Shown piece after piece: positions 50,225-63,200 of a stretch of 64,000 nt of DNA. The notes beneath the pieces are model-generated. The model searched no databases. It saw only the letters and a list, made by a program, of their open reading frames with translations, and was not told where the DNA came from. The stretch's first letter is position 1. Every line of letters starts with the position of its first letter. Made by a program: the position numbers and the translations under genes. The stretch is taken from the NCBI GenBank assembly GCA_022749755.1, contig CM040448.1:11592481-11656480 (forward strand). The letters are read 5' to 3'. The stretch is from Azadirachta indica. Lineage: Eukaryota > Streptophyta > Magnoliopsida > Sapindales > Meliaceae.

Positions 50225-51333
50225 AGGGATATTATTAGAAGCTTTACATAAGGTTTTAGAAAGTATCCTTCTAATAGAAAGTTTTAATCTTAATTACAAA
50301 CCTCCCCTTCATTGTTAATTAACTAATATTATTTAATAAAATAACAATAATACCCTTAATTCAATAATTTTTTATTAATAAAATAATTAAACTTCACGTG
50401 ACTTATTTAAGAAAAAACTGTTTAACTTACGAGATAAAATTTTGACAAAAATAAGACGAAGAAGAAGATATATGAGTGAGAGGATAATTAATTAGACTTA
50501 CAGAAGCTATAAAAATGGCTTTTTTGAAGCCACTCAAAATTAATTACACATATATCATCTTCTTGACCATCCCTTTAACCATCAATATATTTCATTAAGC
50601 AACCCATCAACTTGTTCTTTCCCAAATATTCAATAATCCAACAAACTTGATTTTCCTTCAATAAAAAAAAAAAACAACATAATAAAACACATTCTTTTCC
50701 AAATAATCAACAATCCAGTAACTGATTTTCTTTCAAAGGAAAAACTTCAAATTGAAACCCAAAAATATTTGTCCAAATCAACAAATGAATACACCATTAC
50801 TGACTTTCAACATCAAACAAAAATCATAACCTGTCAACTGATTTGTTCTTCGAATTTCTAGATTTTGGTTGTTCCCCTTTTATATGCAAAATAGAGCATA
50901 AAAGCAAACCAAAAATAGTGATTAATCTTCACCGATTGCTTTATTTGTACAATAATTTTTATATGTACAGTACTTTGATGTTGTGGCGTGAATAACTTCT
51001 TTCAATCCTCGATCCCAGCTTCCATATCCGATGATGTAGATGACCAGAAGTTAAATTTTGTAGAAATAGGTATGATTTGTAGAATTTAAGATTGAAATGG
51101 CTATCTCACTCTCTTCCCTCGCTATCCTTTGGCGGGCAAAAATGGGTGAAGCATGCCCTCATTTTTTCAGACACAAGTCATAAAAGAATCCCCTTATGCT
51201 TTTACCAATTTATCCCTGAAGCTAACAGTCAATTAACGGTCAACTGTAACGTCAATGGAGGTTTGTGATATAAGTCTAAATTTATCAAAGTGATACTTTT
51301 CAAAACCTCAGGGGAGGTTTTTGATAATACCCC
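50225..51333. mobile_element. Mutator-like non-autonomous TIR transposon (MULE-MITE)
   Basis: The 10-bp word TTTATTATGT occurs immediately outside both ends (50215-50224 and 51334-51343), the size expected for a Mutator-type target duplication. The ends are diverged inverted repeats of about 90 bp: left AGGGATATTATTAGAAGC ... AAGGTTTTAGAAAGTATC ... ACAAACCTCC, and right, in reverse complement, GGGGTATTATCAAAAACC ... GAGGTTTTGAAAAGTATC ... ACAAACCTCC. The 1.1-kb body encodes no transposase and has no long ORF. Inactive without a partner. Confidence 0.75.
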
Positions 51334-51343
51334 TTTATTATGT

Positions 51344-53344
51344 GTGAGTTTAATTTTACATAATAATTAACTTGAATATATATATATATATATATATATA
51401 ATTCATTTTGATAATTTCACATATAGTTGATCATATGTACTTTTTATAATCGAGAACTAAACAGTAATTACATTTTTAAAAACTACTAAAAAAAAGTATT
51501 AAAAAGTATATAAATAAATTTAACACTCCTAAACTGACCTCAAGATAAATTTAAAAAGAAAATTACATAATTTATATAATTTAAATTTTTCTTAAATTAA
51601 GAAAAAATACTGATGAATAATATACTATGCAACCCCCTAAATTTTGGATATAAATAATTCTTGACAATGATATAGGAATTGAGAAATGAAAACACTTGAG
51701 ATGTTTCTAAAAGAGAAATTTTTATGCCCTCCAAAAATTTAGGATCTTCTTTTACCTCATTAAAAAGTAAATGCCTAAGAATAATTCTAATGCAAAGTTT
51801 TTGTTTTACTTTCTATTTTTTAATTGAAAAAGTGTTAAATAAATAAAATTGGCCACCAAGACTTTGACTTGACAGTATAGATTTAGGTCTTTAAAAGGGA
51901 GGTCCGTATATTCAAATATTGATTACGTTTATTTAAATTTAATTTGTTTTGTGTAATTTTTAGTTTTTATAAAAAAAATAAATAGATAACAATTTTGAAT
52001 TTCTTACTCTTAAATAAAAAAGTAGCAAATTAGAGCATGAAATTGTAACTAATTACTTAGTTTATTGGTAAGTAAACAATAACTTATAGAGTACCCTTTC
52101 ACAAGTGCATTGGAGCTAAATCTCAAAGTAAAGGTGAATTTTGGGACCTGTCCTAACCTTTTTTAAGAGTTTGGGACAAATCCTATTAAATACCTATACA
52201 TGCCACTTATCATTTCTCATAAAAATCATATAATAAAACTCCTGAATAAAGAAAATGGCTTCAAGCCTCCATCATCAACATACATTGAGACTCCATGTTC
52301 CATTACACATATATACATAATTATATACATATATGACATGCTCAAAATGTTTTATGCAGTATGCATAGAGTGATTTCGACCTCATTTTCAAAACTACACC
52401 CTGCAGAAAATCCTGCATGACATAAAGAGAAATAGTGAAAAAAATGAATTTACAGCTCAATAAGTGAACTAGTTTTTAAAGAAAATATCTTTTCATACAA
52501 TCACTGCAAGACATCCTAAAATTATATATAAATTAAATATCACTTGCACAATAAGAATGCATATAATTATAAATAATTCATATAGCACCCAATTAATACC
52601 TGAAAAAAAATCATACTTGGCGAGATCTCAATGCCTAAGCAAAAAAAACCATACTCAACCAAATGGCCTCATATAATTGTCCGGAGAGCTGATATTCATA
52701 TACATATATTTTTATATGTTCCAAAAACCTTATTATATAATATTGGGGGAATGGGTACATGTGAGGTATTTTAAACAAACACAAATAATATTCAAATAAA
52801 AAATAATCACTTTTGTGCAATGCATAATTTAAATACTACTTTACATATAACACAATTTAACATACCACTAAACAGACCAATATGACATATTTAACATTTA
52901 AATATATTATAAATTTATAATATTTTAAAAATATATCCACTCGCAGATTGATAACTCAATTTTTAAAATGTTCGGAGTCCTCTAAGTTTCTTATTACTGC
53001 ACTATTCTTTAAAAACACATAACATAATAGTTTATCGTTAAAACTAATTTAAAATCTGATACATATCATAAATACAACAATAAAACTGTTTTAATTTTAT
53101 AAATATACCATTCACTAAGTTTTAAATACCAATTCAACTTTTTATTACTTTTTCCTTTATTTTTCATGTTTCTTTGGAAGGATTATACCTATTTTTCTTT
53201 TTTTTCTCTTTTTCCTTTCTTTTTCTTCTCTTTCCCTCGAATTCAATTTCTGCTTCTGTTCTGTTTAATTACAATTTGCCTTTTCAAAATCGAAAACACG
53301 AAATATATATATATATATATAAATGAATCCACTGCTTCACCGTT

Positions 53345-53377
<33 letters not shown>

Positions 53378-54440
53378 CTGTCTGTCTGTTTTATTATTAT
53401 TTAATTATTATTTACTTATTATTTTCTTTTGCTTTGGACACCTTCACGCAGGTGTCTCAGCGAAGGTTCAGTGAAGTCAAGATTCTGAATAGGATGGTTT
53501 AGATCTTGCATTGTAGACTAAATATCGTAAGAATTGTTTAATTGCAGATTTTCTACAATTAGTATTTAATGTTTATTACCACAGCTCCGTCCCCTTAAAT
53601 CTCACGAAAGAACCTGGAGACCTTCAATTCGCTTTTGCAAAGGTAACTAAGGTGATGAAGCTGTATATTGACTTTTTTCCCATTGATTAATTATGATAAT
53701 GATATGAGAAATACAGCTGTATATGATAATTAATATCTCAGTTGATGTTTAACAACCCAGATTATTCCATTAATATCTGCAAGAAATTATGTCCTGAAAA
53801 CTGCAGAAGATCCACCTGAAATTCAAACTATGCAACATGTAATTTCCACTTCAATAATTCATTTCAAATATCTATATTTGTGTCACTTTCTGCTAATTAA
53901 GAGAATTCAATATGTGTTCCATAATATGATATACATATGCTGTTAAGATATATATATTTCTGCCTTGCAATTATATCGAGAACATTGCTTGTTACAAAAT
54001 AATACAATGAAATTGAAGCCAGGTATATAAATTATTTAAATATCGTTCAAATAAGAAAAAGAATATATTAATATACATATATATCTGAAAGGAAAACAAA
54101 ACAATATTGATCCCCACCTTTTTTTTAATTTGTCAATAAACTATAAACATGTGATATCTTTTCATTCTTGCGAAGTATAATATTATTATATTTCTACAGG
54201 TGATCTTAAGTTTATCCCAATTAATCTTCTCTTTTTCCTTTTGCTTCATTTTCTATTCTTCTCATCAGCTCCTTCCCTAAGTGAATTCTTTTATTAATTC
54301 TTTAATTGTTTTAGAATTATTATCAACAAATATTTTAACAATTGAACCGGTTAACACATACACTAAAACTCTAGGTGAAAACTCTACAGTGGTTCTATTC
54401 ATAAAAATTATAAAAGATATATTCTATGTTAAAAATTAAA
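51344..54440. other. Intergenic region downstream of the SSL gene
   Basis: AT-rich, with several microsatellites and no supported gene. Around 53580-53645 a short open stretch bordered by CACAG and GGTAAC looks exon-like, but its translation matches nothing I recognise. Confidence 0.5.
53300..53389 (+). repeat. (TA)n(TG)n(TCTG)n compound microsatellite
   Basis: TA runs at about 53303-53321 and 53346-53361 are followed by TGTGTG and then TCTGTCTG units. Confidence 0.85.
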
Positions 54441-54448
54441 TTGCAAAC

Positions 54449-54449
<1 letters not shown>

Positions 54450-54487
<38 letters not shown>

Positions 54488-54490
54488 GTA
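54450..54490 (+). repeat. (TA)n(TGTA)n microsatellite next to the SSL stop codon
   Basis: TA repeats run into TGTATGTATGTA and end within about 5 bases of the stop at 54495-54497, so they lie in the 3' UTR of the minus-strand gene. Confidence 0.9.
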
Positions 54491-54494
54491 ATAT

Positions 54495-56210
54495 CTATAA
54501 CTGAGATGCATTGTAAAATCCTGCAAATGGCATATTAACTGATCCAATCCATAAATTCCCATCCTTCTGTTCCAGTACTTCACTTATAGATCTCCATTTC
54601 TTTTCACCTTTTTCTTCCAATATCTCCAATACATTACCTTCCTCACTTATCCTCAAAGCCATTCCACCATTCCCACTAAGCTTAACCAAACTTGAATGAA
54701 TTTTAACAATGTCAATCGGTAACCTAAGTAAAACCTTTCCAATCCAAGGATACGAAAGAACGAAATCAGAAATCCCTTTTCTTCTTGAATGTATACCAAC
54801 CCAAAATCCTCCTCTAGGGCTCATTTTTATGTTATCTGGAAATCCTGGGAGTTGAGCAACAACCTCCACAGTTCCAGCTTTCGATGTTTTTAGCCAATAT
54901 CTCAGAATTCTGCAGCTGGTTGTCTCTGCAAGTAGAAGATAGTTTCCATCCAGACTCAACGCCACACCATTTGGAAATGAGAGATTGTCAAGAAGTACTG
55001 TTACTTGCTCGTTATCTGGGTCGTATTTCAATAGCCTTCCTGTTTTATCTCCACTCAGTATCACAGACATGTGGTTCCTGTAAATTCCACTCAGGTACCC
55101 AATCAAGTTATAAGTGTATAAAGGAACGGATATGGTTGTCGGTCATTCTATGCTCCAACTACAAGACATGCATGCATGTACCCACACGGTGCTCACCGAA
55201 ACTATGAAAAAATAGTTTTTTTGTGCCCACACAGAATTCCCCACGACACCATAATTGGTTGAGTTTCATGCCTTCAGTTATATCATAATCTAAAGGGAAA
55301 ATATTTATAATTATCATTAATTTACTACTTTGGTTGTTTTAGAACATTAATTTATCTGGCAATTTGCTTGAACCCTAAGTAAACTACAGTGTTTCATCGC
55401 ATTAATTGCATGTCAAAATAAGATTAGTTATGGGTTTTCAAGATTTTTCTTGCTTCAACGTGAATTAATTACTTAAAATTGACACGAAACTAGCTAATTA
55501 ATACAATAATGTTGACAGGAAAACTAATAAACTCGAATTCTAAGTATGGAATGTATATGCATACCTCCTTTGATATACAGAACTGCTGTCAGTGAAATAA
55601 ACAATCCCTGTGGATTGATCGATGTCTAGACTATTGCAGAAAGTGAAAGGAATGCCTTGTGCTTGTGTGGCTATGCTAGTAGCCAAACCTCCTTCAGGTC
55701 CTACTTTAAGTAAACCCATGTATGCATCAGCGATGTAGAGATCACCGTTGCTTTGCTTAAAGCACAAGCCTAATGGACGCCCACATACGTGCTCCTTTTC
55801 AGTGCCTTCACAACCATCCCTGATCACATAAAACATATAAATGGAAATCGAAGTTAATTAGGCTATGTGTATGATATAGTGTGTACAATTAATTACCTCT
55901 TGGGAGAAGTTACAGCAAAATTAATCCAGCAACGTTCATTTTGCTGCCATTTAATAATCCGGCCATCGTAAACGCCGGTACAAGGACCCTCATCAAGTAT
56001 ATCAAAAGCAAAACTTTCAGGTCCAATTGCGCCCTCAACTTGATGCGCCGCCCCAAATAGTCCTGGGGATTGCCTGAATATTTCTATTTGAAATTTTTGA
56101 GGGGAGAATATGTTTATACGATCCATGGCGATAAAGACAAAGAGGAAAAAGACTACGGCTGTTATGGTGAAGAAGCTGATGAGCCTAACTAATCTTGAGC
56201 TGATGGCCAT
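54495..56210 (-). CDS. Strictosidine synthase-like protein (SSL), complete, three exons
   Basis: Six-bladed beta-propeller protein of the strictosidine synthase/paraoxonase-like family, usually secreted or ER/vacuole-directed; most plant SSLs are thought to be hydrolase-like rather than true strictosidine synthases (family knowledge). Minus-strand exons: 55897-56210, 55565-55819, 54495-55077; 1,152 nt, 383 residues, the usual length. Both introns split an AG|G arginine codon. A signal anchor spans about residues 9-29 (RLISFFTITAVVFFLFVFIA). Family landmarks: GPESFAFD and GVYDGRIIKW in exon 1; HVCGRPLG, DLYIADAY and YFTDSSS in exon 2; SGDKTGRLLKYD, SFPNGVALS, AETTSCRILRYWL, LPGFPDNI and DGNLWIGSV in exon 3. 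Introns are 77 and 487 bp. It lies downstream of an orphan SSL first exon on the same strand, with which it may share exons 2 and 3. Confidence 0.95.
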
Positions 56211-56299
56211 GGAAAAATGGTAACAGAGACAGAGACACGAGAGAAGTATGAAAAATGGAAGTGCTCTTTTGCTTAAGAGTACACTTCCATGTAGAAGTA

Positions 56300-57155
56300 G
56301 GAATTGTAGAATTCATAGAACAGTGGAGAATTGCTTGGCCTAGTGCTGCCGCAAGATTCACATGGTTATTAATTAGCTACGTTCTATTGATTATATCCTT
56401 ATTATTTCTAAAATTCAAAAATGCAATTCGAAAATTATCTTCTTTTTTTTTTCTAAATATAAAAATTAATAATTAAGTATTTTCACATTGTATCTATCTC
56501 GATCATTAGCTAGCATAATTAAAGTGCATAGTACAATTCGCTAGTCGTGAAAACATTAATTTTGCTTCTTCTATCAAATTTTTGAAACAAAATTTCTTTC
56601 AAGTTCAAATTTAATGTGTATCTGTTTAGACAATTGACTATATAACGAATGTTTACGGAATGAAAATTTTAATCCAAGTAGTTGAGATAGATGTATCATA
56701 TTACCTGTAATTTATTTAATAAAATCTTATAACATTAATAACATTTATTTTAAGCATGATCGGCGATGGGGGATCAGATGGGCTTTTAAGTCCAATAAAG
56801 TACTTTTAACACTAACTTAATTTTTGGACCACCTTTCTCAAAAAAAACGGTGCTAACGGGGTGAGGTTGGCCTGGCCTTCTCCAATTGGTTTCTTAATTC
56901 CGATACGCAATCCAACTTTGTAACGAACGGATCACATGTCATAATCGTATTCTGTTTTATTGTTAAACTTTAACTTGGATATCCTCGTTAAAGAAGTTTG
57001 GATATCTGCATTGAATAATAATATATATAAATTCTATTTCATTAGGTTTACATTACCAGCAAAGAACCTGAAACATACAACTGCATTTTGATAAAACAAC
57101 CATTGATATTATTATATTAATTGCACATACTTACTTATGGAAATTAACTAGCGTG

Positions 57156-57192
<37 letters not shown>

Positions 57193-58100
57193 GGCCAGCT
57201 CAATAATTCTTTTTTTAACACAATCATTTACATCAAATATAAACCGTTGGATTTATATACATTTAACAATTAAAATTATATCTGATCACATAATTAAAGT
57301 ATAATTAATACATTCATAATTAATGCATATGTTATATGCAATTTATATATGTGTTTAAATTTAAGATCTACATTTGATATAAAAAATTATGTAAAAAAGA
57401 AAAAATGCAAAATTCTACCCCACATATATATATATATGTATATTGAAGTAGGTTGTATTATATTTTTTACTACATTGAGTAATCTTATACTTTGATTAAT
57501 CAATATATAGTCATTAATTGATCAATTTAATTATGGTATGGGTTTGTTTTGGATATCATTCTACAGTTGTTTTTCTTAATTTTTAATTAAACTTAATAAC
57601 CTTCTAAATTAAATCGATTTATAGTTTCCAAAATTTCAATTTACCTAACCTTTTGTATTTGGTCTGTAAATTTCTAGTTCTAAACATATATAAACGTAAT
57701 AACTAATTGTAACAATAACAATAATTTAGCAAGACTACTCATTGATATTTAGAATAATTTAGGAAAAATTAATGTCATCAACTTCTTCTGATATAGTATA
57801 CTAGAATAGATCAATGCAGGAAGCAGGAAGCAGGAAGCCCCTTAAATATGAAATGAAATGAAATTCATCAAAATGTACCTTTATATCATATATAAATTTT
57901 TAAAAAATCATCACCACCTCTTGTCTATATAAATTAATCCATTTTGCTAGATTTTCCATCAGAAATAGAATTCCGAGAAAATTAAAGAAAATTTAACCCA
58001 AACGAACAATAACAATAAGGTCATAAACACTGGTATATGATCTTAATCAATAATTAATTATGAAAGATAAAATTAAGGGAGAAATGAATGAATGAATGAT
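56300..58100. other. Intergenic/intronic region between SSL and orphan SSL exon
   Basis: AT-rich; holds a (CA)n(TA)n tract (about 57153-57192), a MITE and three copies of GGAAGCA (57819-57838). I searched it for exons 2 and 3 of the upstream SSL unit and found none. Confidence 0.6.
57193..57422. mobile_element. MITE related to the copy at 21181-21404
   Basis: Shares the core AACCGTT(A/G)GAT...ATATAATTAAT...GCATATGTTATATGCA-type layout and inverted arms (ACATCAAATAT on the left, ATTTGATAT read inversely on the right). It too is flanked by TA repeats on both sides (to 57192 and from 57423). Arms are more diverged than in the other copy. Confidence 0.55.
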
Positions 58101-58125
58101 TGAAATCAAGAATCAATAAACGTAC

Positions 58126-58421
58126 CTGTTTGGAACAGTAATGGCGAAATCAGTCCAGTAGTACTGATTCTTAATTTGCTGAAATTTGATGACTCTTCCG
58201 TCGGAAATTCCAGTGTAAGGTCCCTCTCCGAGTGCGTCGAACGTCAAGCTTTCTGCTCCAAACGCATAATAATCATCGTCTAATGGAAGTTCAACTACTT
58301 CTCGCCAATGATTTTCTTTTTCTGTATTTGTATTTGTATTCGTGTTTGAGATAACGGAGATTAAGATGGATATAATAATAACAACAGCTGCGGCAATTAA
58401 GAGCCTTGAATTATTATTCAT
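58126..58421 (-). CDS. Orphan first exon of a strictosidine synthase-like gene
   Basis: The frame from ATG 58421 gives 98 codons plus two bases and ends at CAAACAG|GTACGT, a strong donor. It starts MNNNSRLLIAAAVVIIISIL (signal anchor at about residues 6-24), followed by four Asn-Thr pairs, and then has the SSL first-exon landmarks ESLTFDALGEGPYTG, SDGRVIKF and YYWTDFAI. It is open and undamaged, so selection may still act on it. No exon 2 or 3 follows before the next SSL first exon at 56210. The splice phase (AG|G) is identical to that of the neighbouring gene, so it could splice to 55819 as an alternative first exon (377-residue product). Otherwise it is a truncated duplicate. Confidence 0.75.
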
Positions 58422-58439
58422 GGCTTAATTTGAGACTGC

Positions 58440-60290
58440 CTCTGCCTCTCCGACGATGTGTTTTTAATTTATTCCTTTTTCAAAGAAGGGGAGAGCTATC
58501 AGCATTTAGATATTTTATGTAATATTATTCAAACGAGGAGGAAATGAAATGAGAGTGGTGGATGATCTGTAACTCTCTGAGTTGTTAGTTGTATTATTTT
58601 ATTATTGTTAATTTTGATTAATATTAATATTAATATTAATATTATTATCAACAACATGTTATGTTCCTCCTGCCTCTAGCGATGCGATACCTTCGAGACA
58701 TGTACTATAATTAAATATAATATAAATTTAATTTAATGACAATTAATGTTACCATGTCCCCTCATTAATTCAAACGCTGTACTTTCTTTGTAAGAAATTC
58801 AGAGTGTGCGGCGGAAATTTACATTGTACCTAAACTTTAATTCTTAACTTTAAGACTTCAGTTAGATTTTTTGGATTATACCCCCTTGAAATGCATACCT
58901 AAACCAAAAGTTTTGTATTAACTTTTATATATTAACGCTAAACTTCTTTGAAAATCAAAAGAAAATACTCCAGATTAGAAAAAGATGTGCAACAGTAATA
59001 ATATTTATGAATTTTATTTTGGTTTGTGTTTTGGACCACGGATTGATTGAGGATATGAATAGGATAGGCCTTATTTGATAGTTAGCCATTGGATTCTTAT
59101 CAGTGAAATACTTTCTTTGGCACATAATCCAAGCAATGTGTGTTGCTGAGTTGAGCTCTTCTCTCAAAGAAGGAATGAATCAATAATTTCTTATTTTTAA
59201 TAATTAATAATTAATATACATTATATATATATATATGTTATATTCATATAATTAATAATATTTAATTACACTAAGAATCAGATCTAAAATCTTTATCTTT
59301 ATCTTTATTATAATTAGTACTCGAATTCAAATTACCTTCCTAAAAAAAGGGTGCACAATGTCTTAGAAGTACATATGCATACTTGATATCAAGCACTTAC
59401 ACGTCTTCCTCCACTTCCATGCGTTTCATTGTTTTGTCAAGTACATACGAACAACTCATGGCTTGTTTGAAGTTTGAACTCAAAAAAAAAAAAAAAAAAA
59501 AAAAATCGTTTATTAATTAACAAGAAGCAAATCTATATCACGTTTGGCGCGACATATCAGCCGGTGATTGCTTATATGAGTTTTTTTCAAATATTATTTT
59601 TTATTTTCCGAAATGCTGACGACTTTTTTTATTAATATATGTGTAAAAAATTATTATTTTTTTAAAATGTAATGATAGACAGGTGACCTGTTTTAATTTT
59701 TTAAAAATATTATTTTAAACTAAAGATACAAATTTTTTATTCCTAATAACATATACATTATATTTTTTAACTAATTATATTAAAAAAATTAATTATAAAT
59801 ATATTAATTTATATAAACAATTTGTATTTTTAAAATTATTCTATTAAAATGCGGTTAAAGGTTTCCATATTTTGCGCGGGCAGGGTTGACGTACGGGAGA
59901 TCACATTAGCAGCTGTAACCATTGAAACGCAGCTTGCGTGTCACAACTACTACCGTATATCTGTGAAGTCAACATCTAATATCATTAAAAAAAAAAAAAA
60001 TTAACTCAAAAAAATTACCTCCACTCCCGAAGAAAGGAGTTCCGAGTTCCACAATCGGTGCCAATCTTTGATTCTGGATAGATTCTTGATCTAATATAAG
60101 TAAATTATTCATGTAATTGTGTAATATTAATAAAAAAAAAAATTCACTCACATAAAATTTACCACGGAAGCTTTTATCCATTAACACAGTTAATTGCAAA
60201 TATTTTGATAATGGAAATCCTACCTAACTGCAGAATGAACAAAAGGATGCGGCAAATGATACAGAAACCTTTACAAGAAGCACTCTGTTA
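58440..60290. other. Intergenic region between orphan SSL exon and the third SSL gene
   Basis: AT-rich, with a (TAATAT)n tract at about 58616-58645 and a long poly(A) at about 59480-59505. No gene supported. Confidence 0.55.
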
Positions 60291-60297
60291 ACTTACA

Positions 60298-63200
60298 TCA
60301 CAGATTGCATACACCAATAAAAGGCATCATCACTGATCCCATCCATAACTTGCCATCCTTCTCTTCCACTTCACTAATAAACCTCAATGTCTTTCCTTCA
60401 CTATCTTCCAAGACTTCCAAAATTTCCCCCTTTTCACTGAGCTTGATAGCAGTCGCGTGTGGCTTTCCTCCTACTAACAGTGAATGCAGCTGCCTAAACC
60501 CAACTGGAAGTCTTAACAATGTCCTCCCGAACCAAGAGTTTGAAAGAATCAACTTTCCTGAAAGTCCTTTCTTCGAATGCAAGGCAACCCAAAAATCACC
60601 GTTTGAATTTCTTCTGACATTGTCTGGGAACCCTGGAAGCTTAGCAAAAACATCATACTTACCGGTTTTAGGACCATGCAGCCAATACCTTAAAATCCGG
60701 CCAGTGGTGGTTTCAGCTACTACTACAAAGCTTCGGTCTTTGCTTAATGCTACCCCATTAGCAAAGGCAATGCCTCGTATTAAGAATGTTACTTCTTTGC
60801 TTGATTTGTTGTATTTCAATAACCTACCTGTCTTGTCTCCAGTCAAGATTGACGACATGAATTGCCTGAAACATAAAATTTGAACTGGACTTTATGACTC
60901 TGAAGAGTTTACTTTTCTTTTCTTTCTACTTGCTTTCTATCCTTTAAAGTAAATTTATTCCTAATAACAAAGATATTTAGACAAGCTATTAGACAGATAG
61001 GAATCAATTCTGAAAGTAACAATCCAGAGGAAAGAAAATTAAGAAAAAGAAATTCTAAATCAACAAGACCATAAGTTTTGCAAGGAAAAAATTGATGAAG
61101 AAAATAGGGATTGGCTGGTAAATCAATAGACATAATTAAGTTTTTGATCATTCAAAACCGGAAACCAAAAAAAAAAAAAAAAAAAAAGAGATAAGAAAAG
61201 GAAAGAAAACCTTTTCAATCACAGTGCACCTTTGAACCTCACTTGAATGGTATTTGCTGTCTACTAATTTGCACAAGACAGCAAATTGCTTGAACATACT
61301 AAAAACTCCAGGTGTTTTTTTCTTTTAATATCAATGCGGATTCTAATTTGTGCTTTCTACACAATAGTTATGATATATAAATTATGTAAGCTTTAATATT
61401 TTGTTTTACTGAACCATGAGTTTGACAGCGCATAGTATTCTATTATCTGCAACAAGTTTATGAGTTTGACAGCACATAGTATTCTATTATCTGCAACAAG
61501 TTTGCCAGTTTTTTAAGTGGTTCTAACTAACATGCTATTGAGAGCTTGAATCCAATGATACTGCATACTAAGATAAATTTCTCATTCAATTCATCTTAAT
61601 TACTTCAGACGCAGTACCAATTCTGCCTTTTTTCAATAAAAAAGAAAGACGAACATGTTGGAGGTTAAGTAAAGCATCCTGCTGACTATCCTTGTAGGAT
61701 AATAACCCTCATTAGGTTCACTTAGGAGTAACCAATATAAGCCACTGGTAGTACCCACTTCCAGACCCAAATCTATAACCAAACTTCACATGCAAGAAGG
61801 GAAATCTAAATTTGTGCTTAATTACCTTCTCTGGAAACTAGTGCTTGAATCTGTGAAGTAAATTACTTCTTCATGTTCATCAATGTCCATATCATTGGTG
61901 AAACGGAATGGCTGACCTTCAGCTTCAGTGACAAGTTGAGTGGCAACACCTCCTGCTGGTCCTACAATTTGAAAGCCAAAGTAGGCATCAGCAATGTAGA
62001 GATCCCCCGTTTTTGTATCAAATCGTAGTCCCAATGGCCTCCCACAAACATGCTCCAGTTCTGGTGCGAATGGACGAACACACTCCTTCCTTGGAAAATG
62101 AAAATTATGGTTTTCAATCAATTAAAATTGTGAAAAAAGTATAGGTATAAATCTGAACAAGAAATTATCAACATTAAACCAAGGATTTCAGTGGGCAACT
62201 CTGTTTACAGTTACAAGGCTCCCACAAAATCATCCAACTTGAGTAGGGACCAATTTCTATCAACGTAGTTCAGTTAGGCTCTAAGTATCCATTAATTAAC
62301 AGTAAAATAAATCGCAAACAAAACTACCACTGATCATTCCTTGCTCTTTTATTTTTCTTCTTTTTTTTTAGATTTAAAATTGTTTGGTGGGGTAGGATTG
62401 CATTCTTGCATTGGCCCATGTCCTGAAAACACTTATGTTAGTGTATGTGCTCTCCATGATGTAATAGGTGATGGATTTCCTTTAGGTTCAGGTATTATCA
62501 GCAATAACCTCATAACTATTTTTTTCTTCCAAGAAAAATAAAAAAAGAAAATGTGAGCAGTTGTATTCTTCTAAACCAGAAGCAAATCAGAACATATCTA
62601 AGTTGAATGGTAAGATCTTTAGGCAAAATAATTCAATCATACTTGAAGAGATTCTATGAACTGACCCCACTGCATAGACTGGAGGAAAGCTATTTCAATT
62701 CTTTTCTTATTGATGTTAAGCAACAAAGAATGCAATTATACATAACATTTTCAACCATTGCGTACTAAATTTGCATGTTAGCAAATATTGAATTCAACTC
62801 ACATAACTAAAGACAGTATCCTGAAGTTTCTCATTGAATTAACATCTTGTGCTCTAATTAAAGTAAAGGTGGATTTGATGGTTCCTGATAACACAGACAC
62901 AGATGAGACAAGTTCAACCATGGAAGGTCTTACTAACATAAATAACCTATGTTGACATGGCGCCCTAATCCATGTTAGGTAGAACTCAAATAAAATGAAA
63001 GAGTAAAGGATTAAAAGGGGGAAAAAGAAGTATATAAGGCAATGGTAGACATTAAGTTAGTAAAAATGGATAAGTGGCAAAATTGGCTCACATTAATGGA
63101 GTACTAGTACGACAATTAGCTCATTCAAGGTAGGATAAGTAAATTAAAATTCAGAATAGTTAAAATAGTAGATGTCAAAAACTAACATCTGAAATTTAAA

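Noticed and set aside
53166..53474. 102-codon plus-strand frame
   Set aside because: Made of CT-rich sequence and TA/TG microsatellite translation; low complexity.
56400..58100. Exons 2 and 3 of the orphan SSL unit
   Set aside because: Searched for HVCGRPLG, FTDSS and LPGFPDN-type words on the minus strand; none are present.
60305..60883. 192-codon open frame on the plus strand
   Set aside because: Exact antisense shadow of the third exon of the SSL gene.
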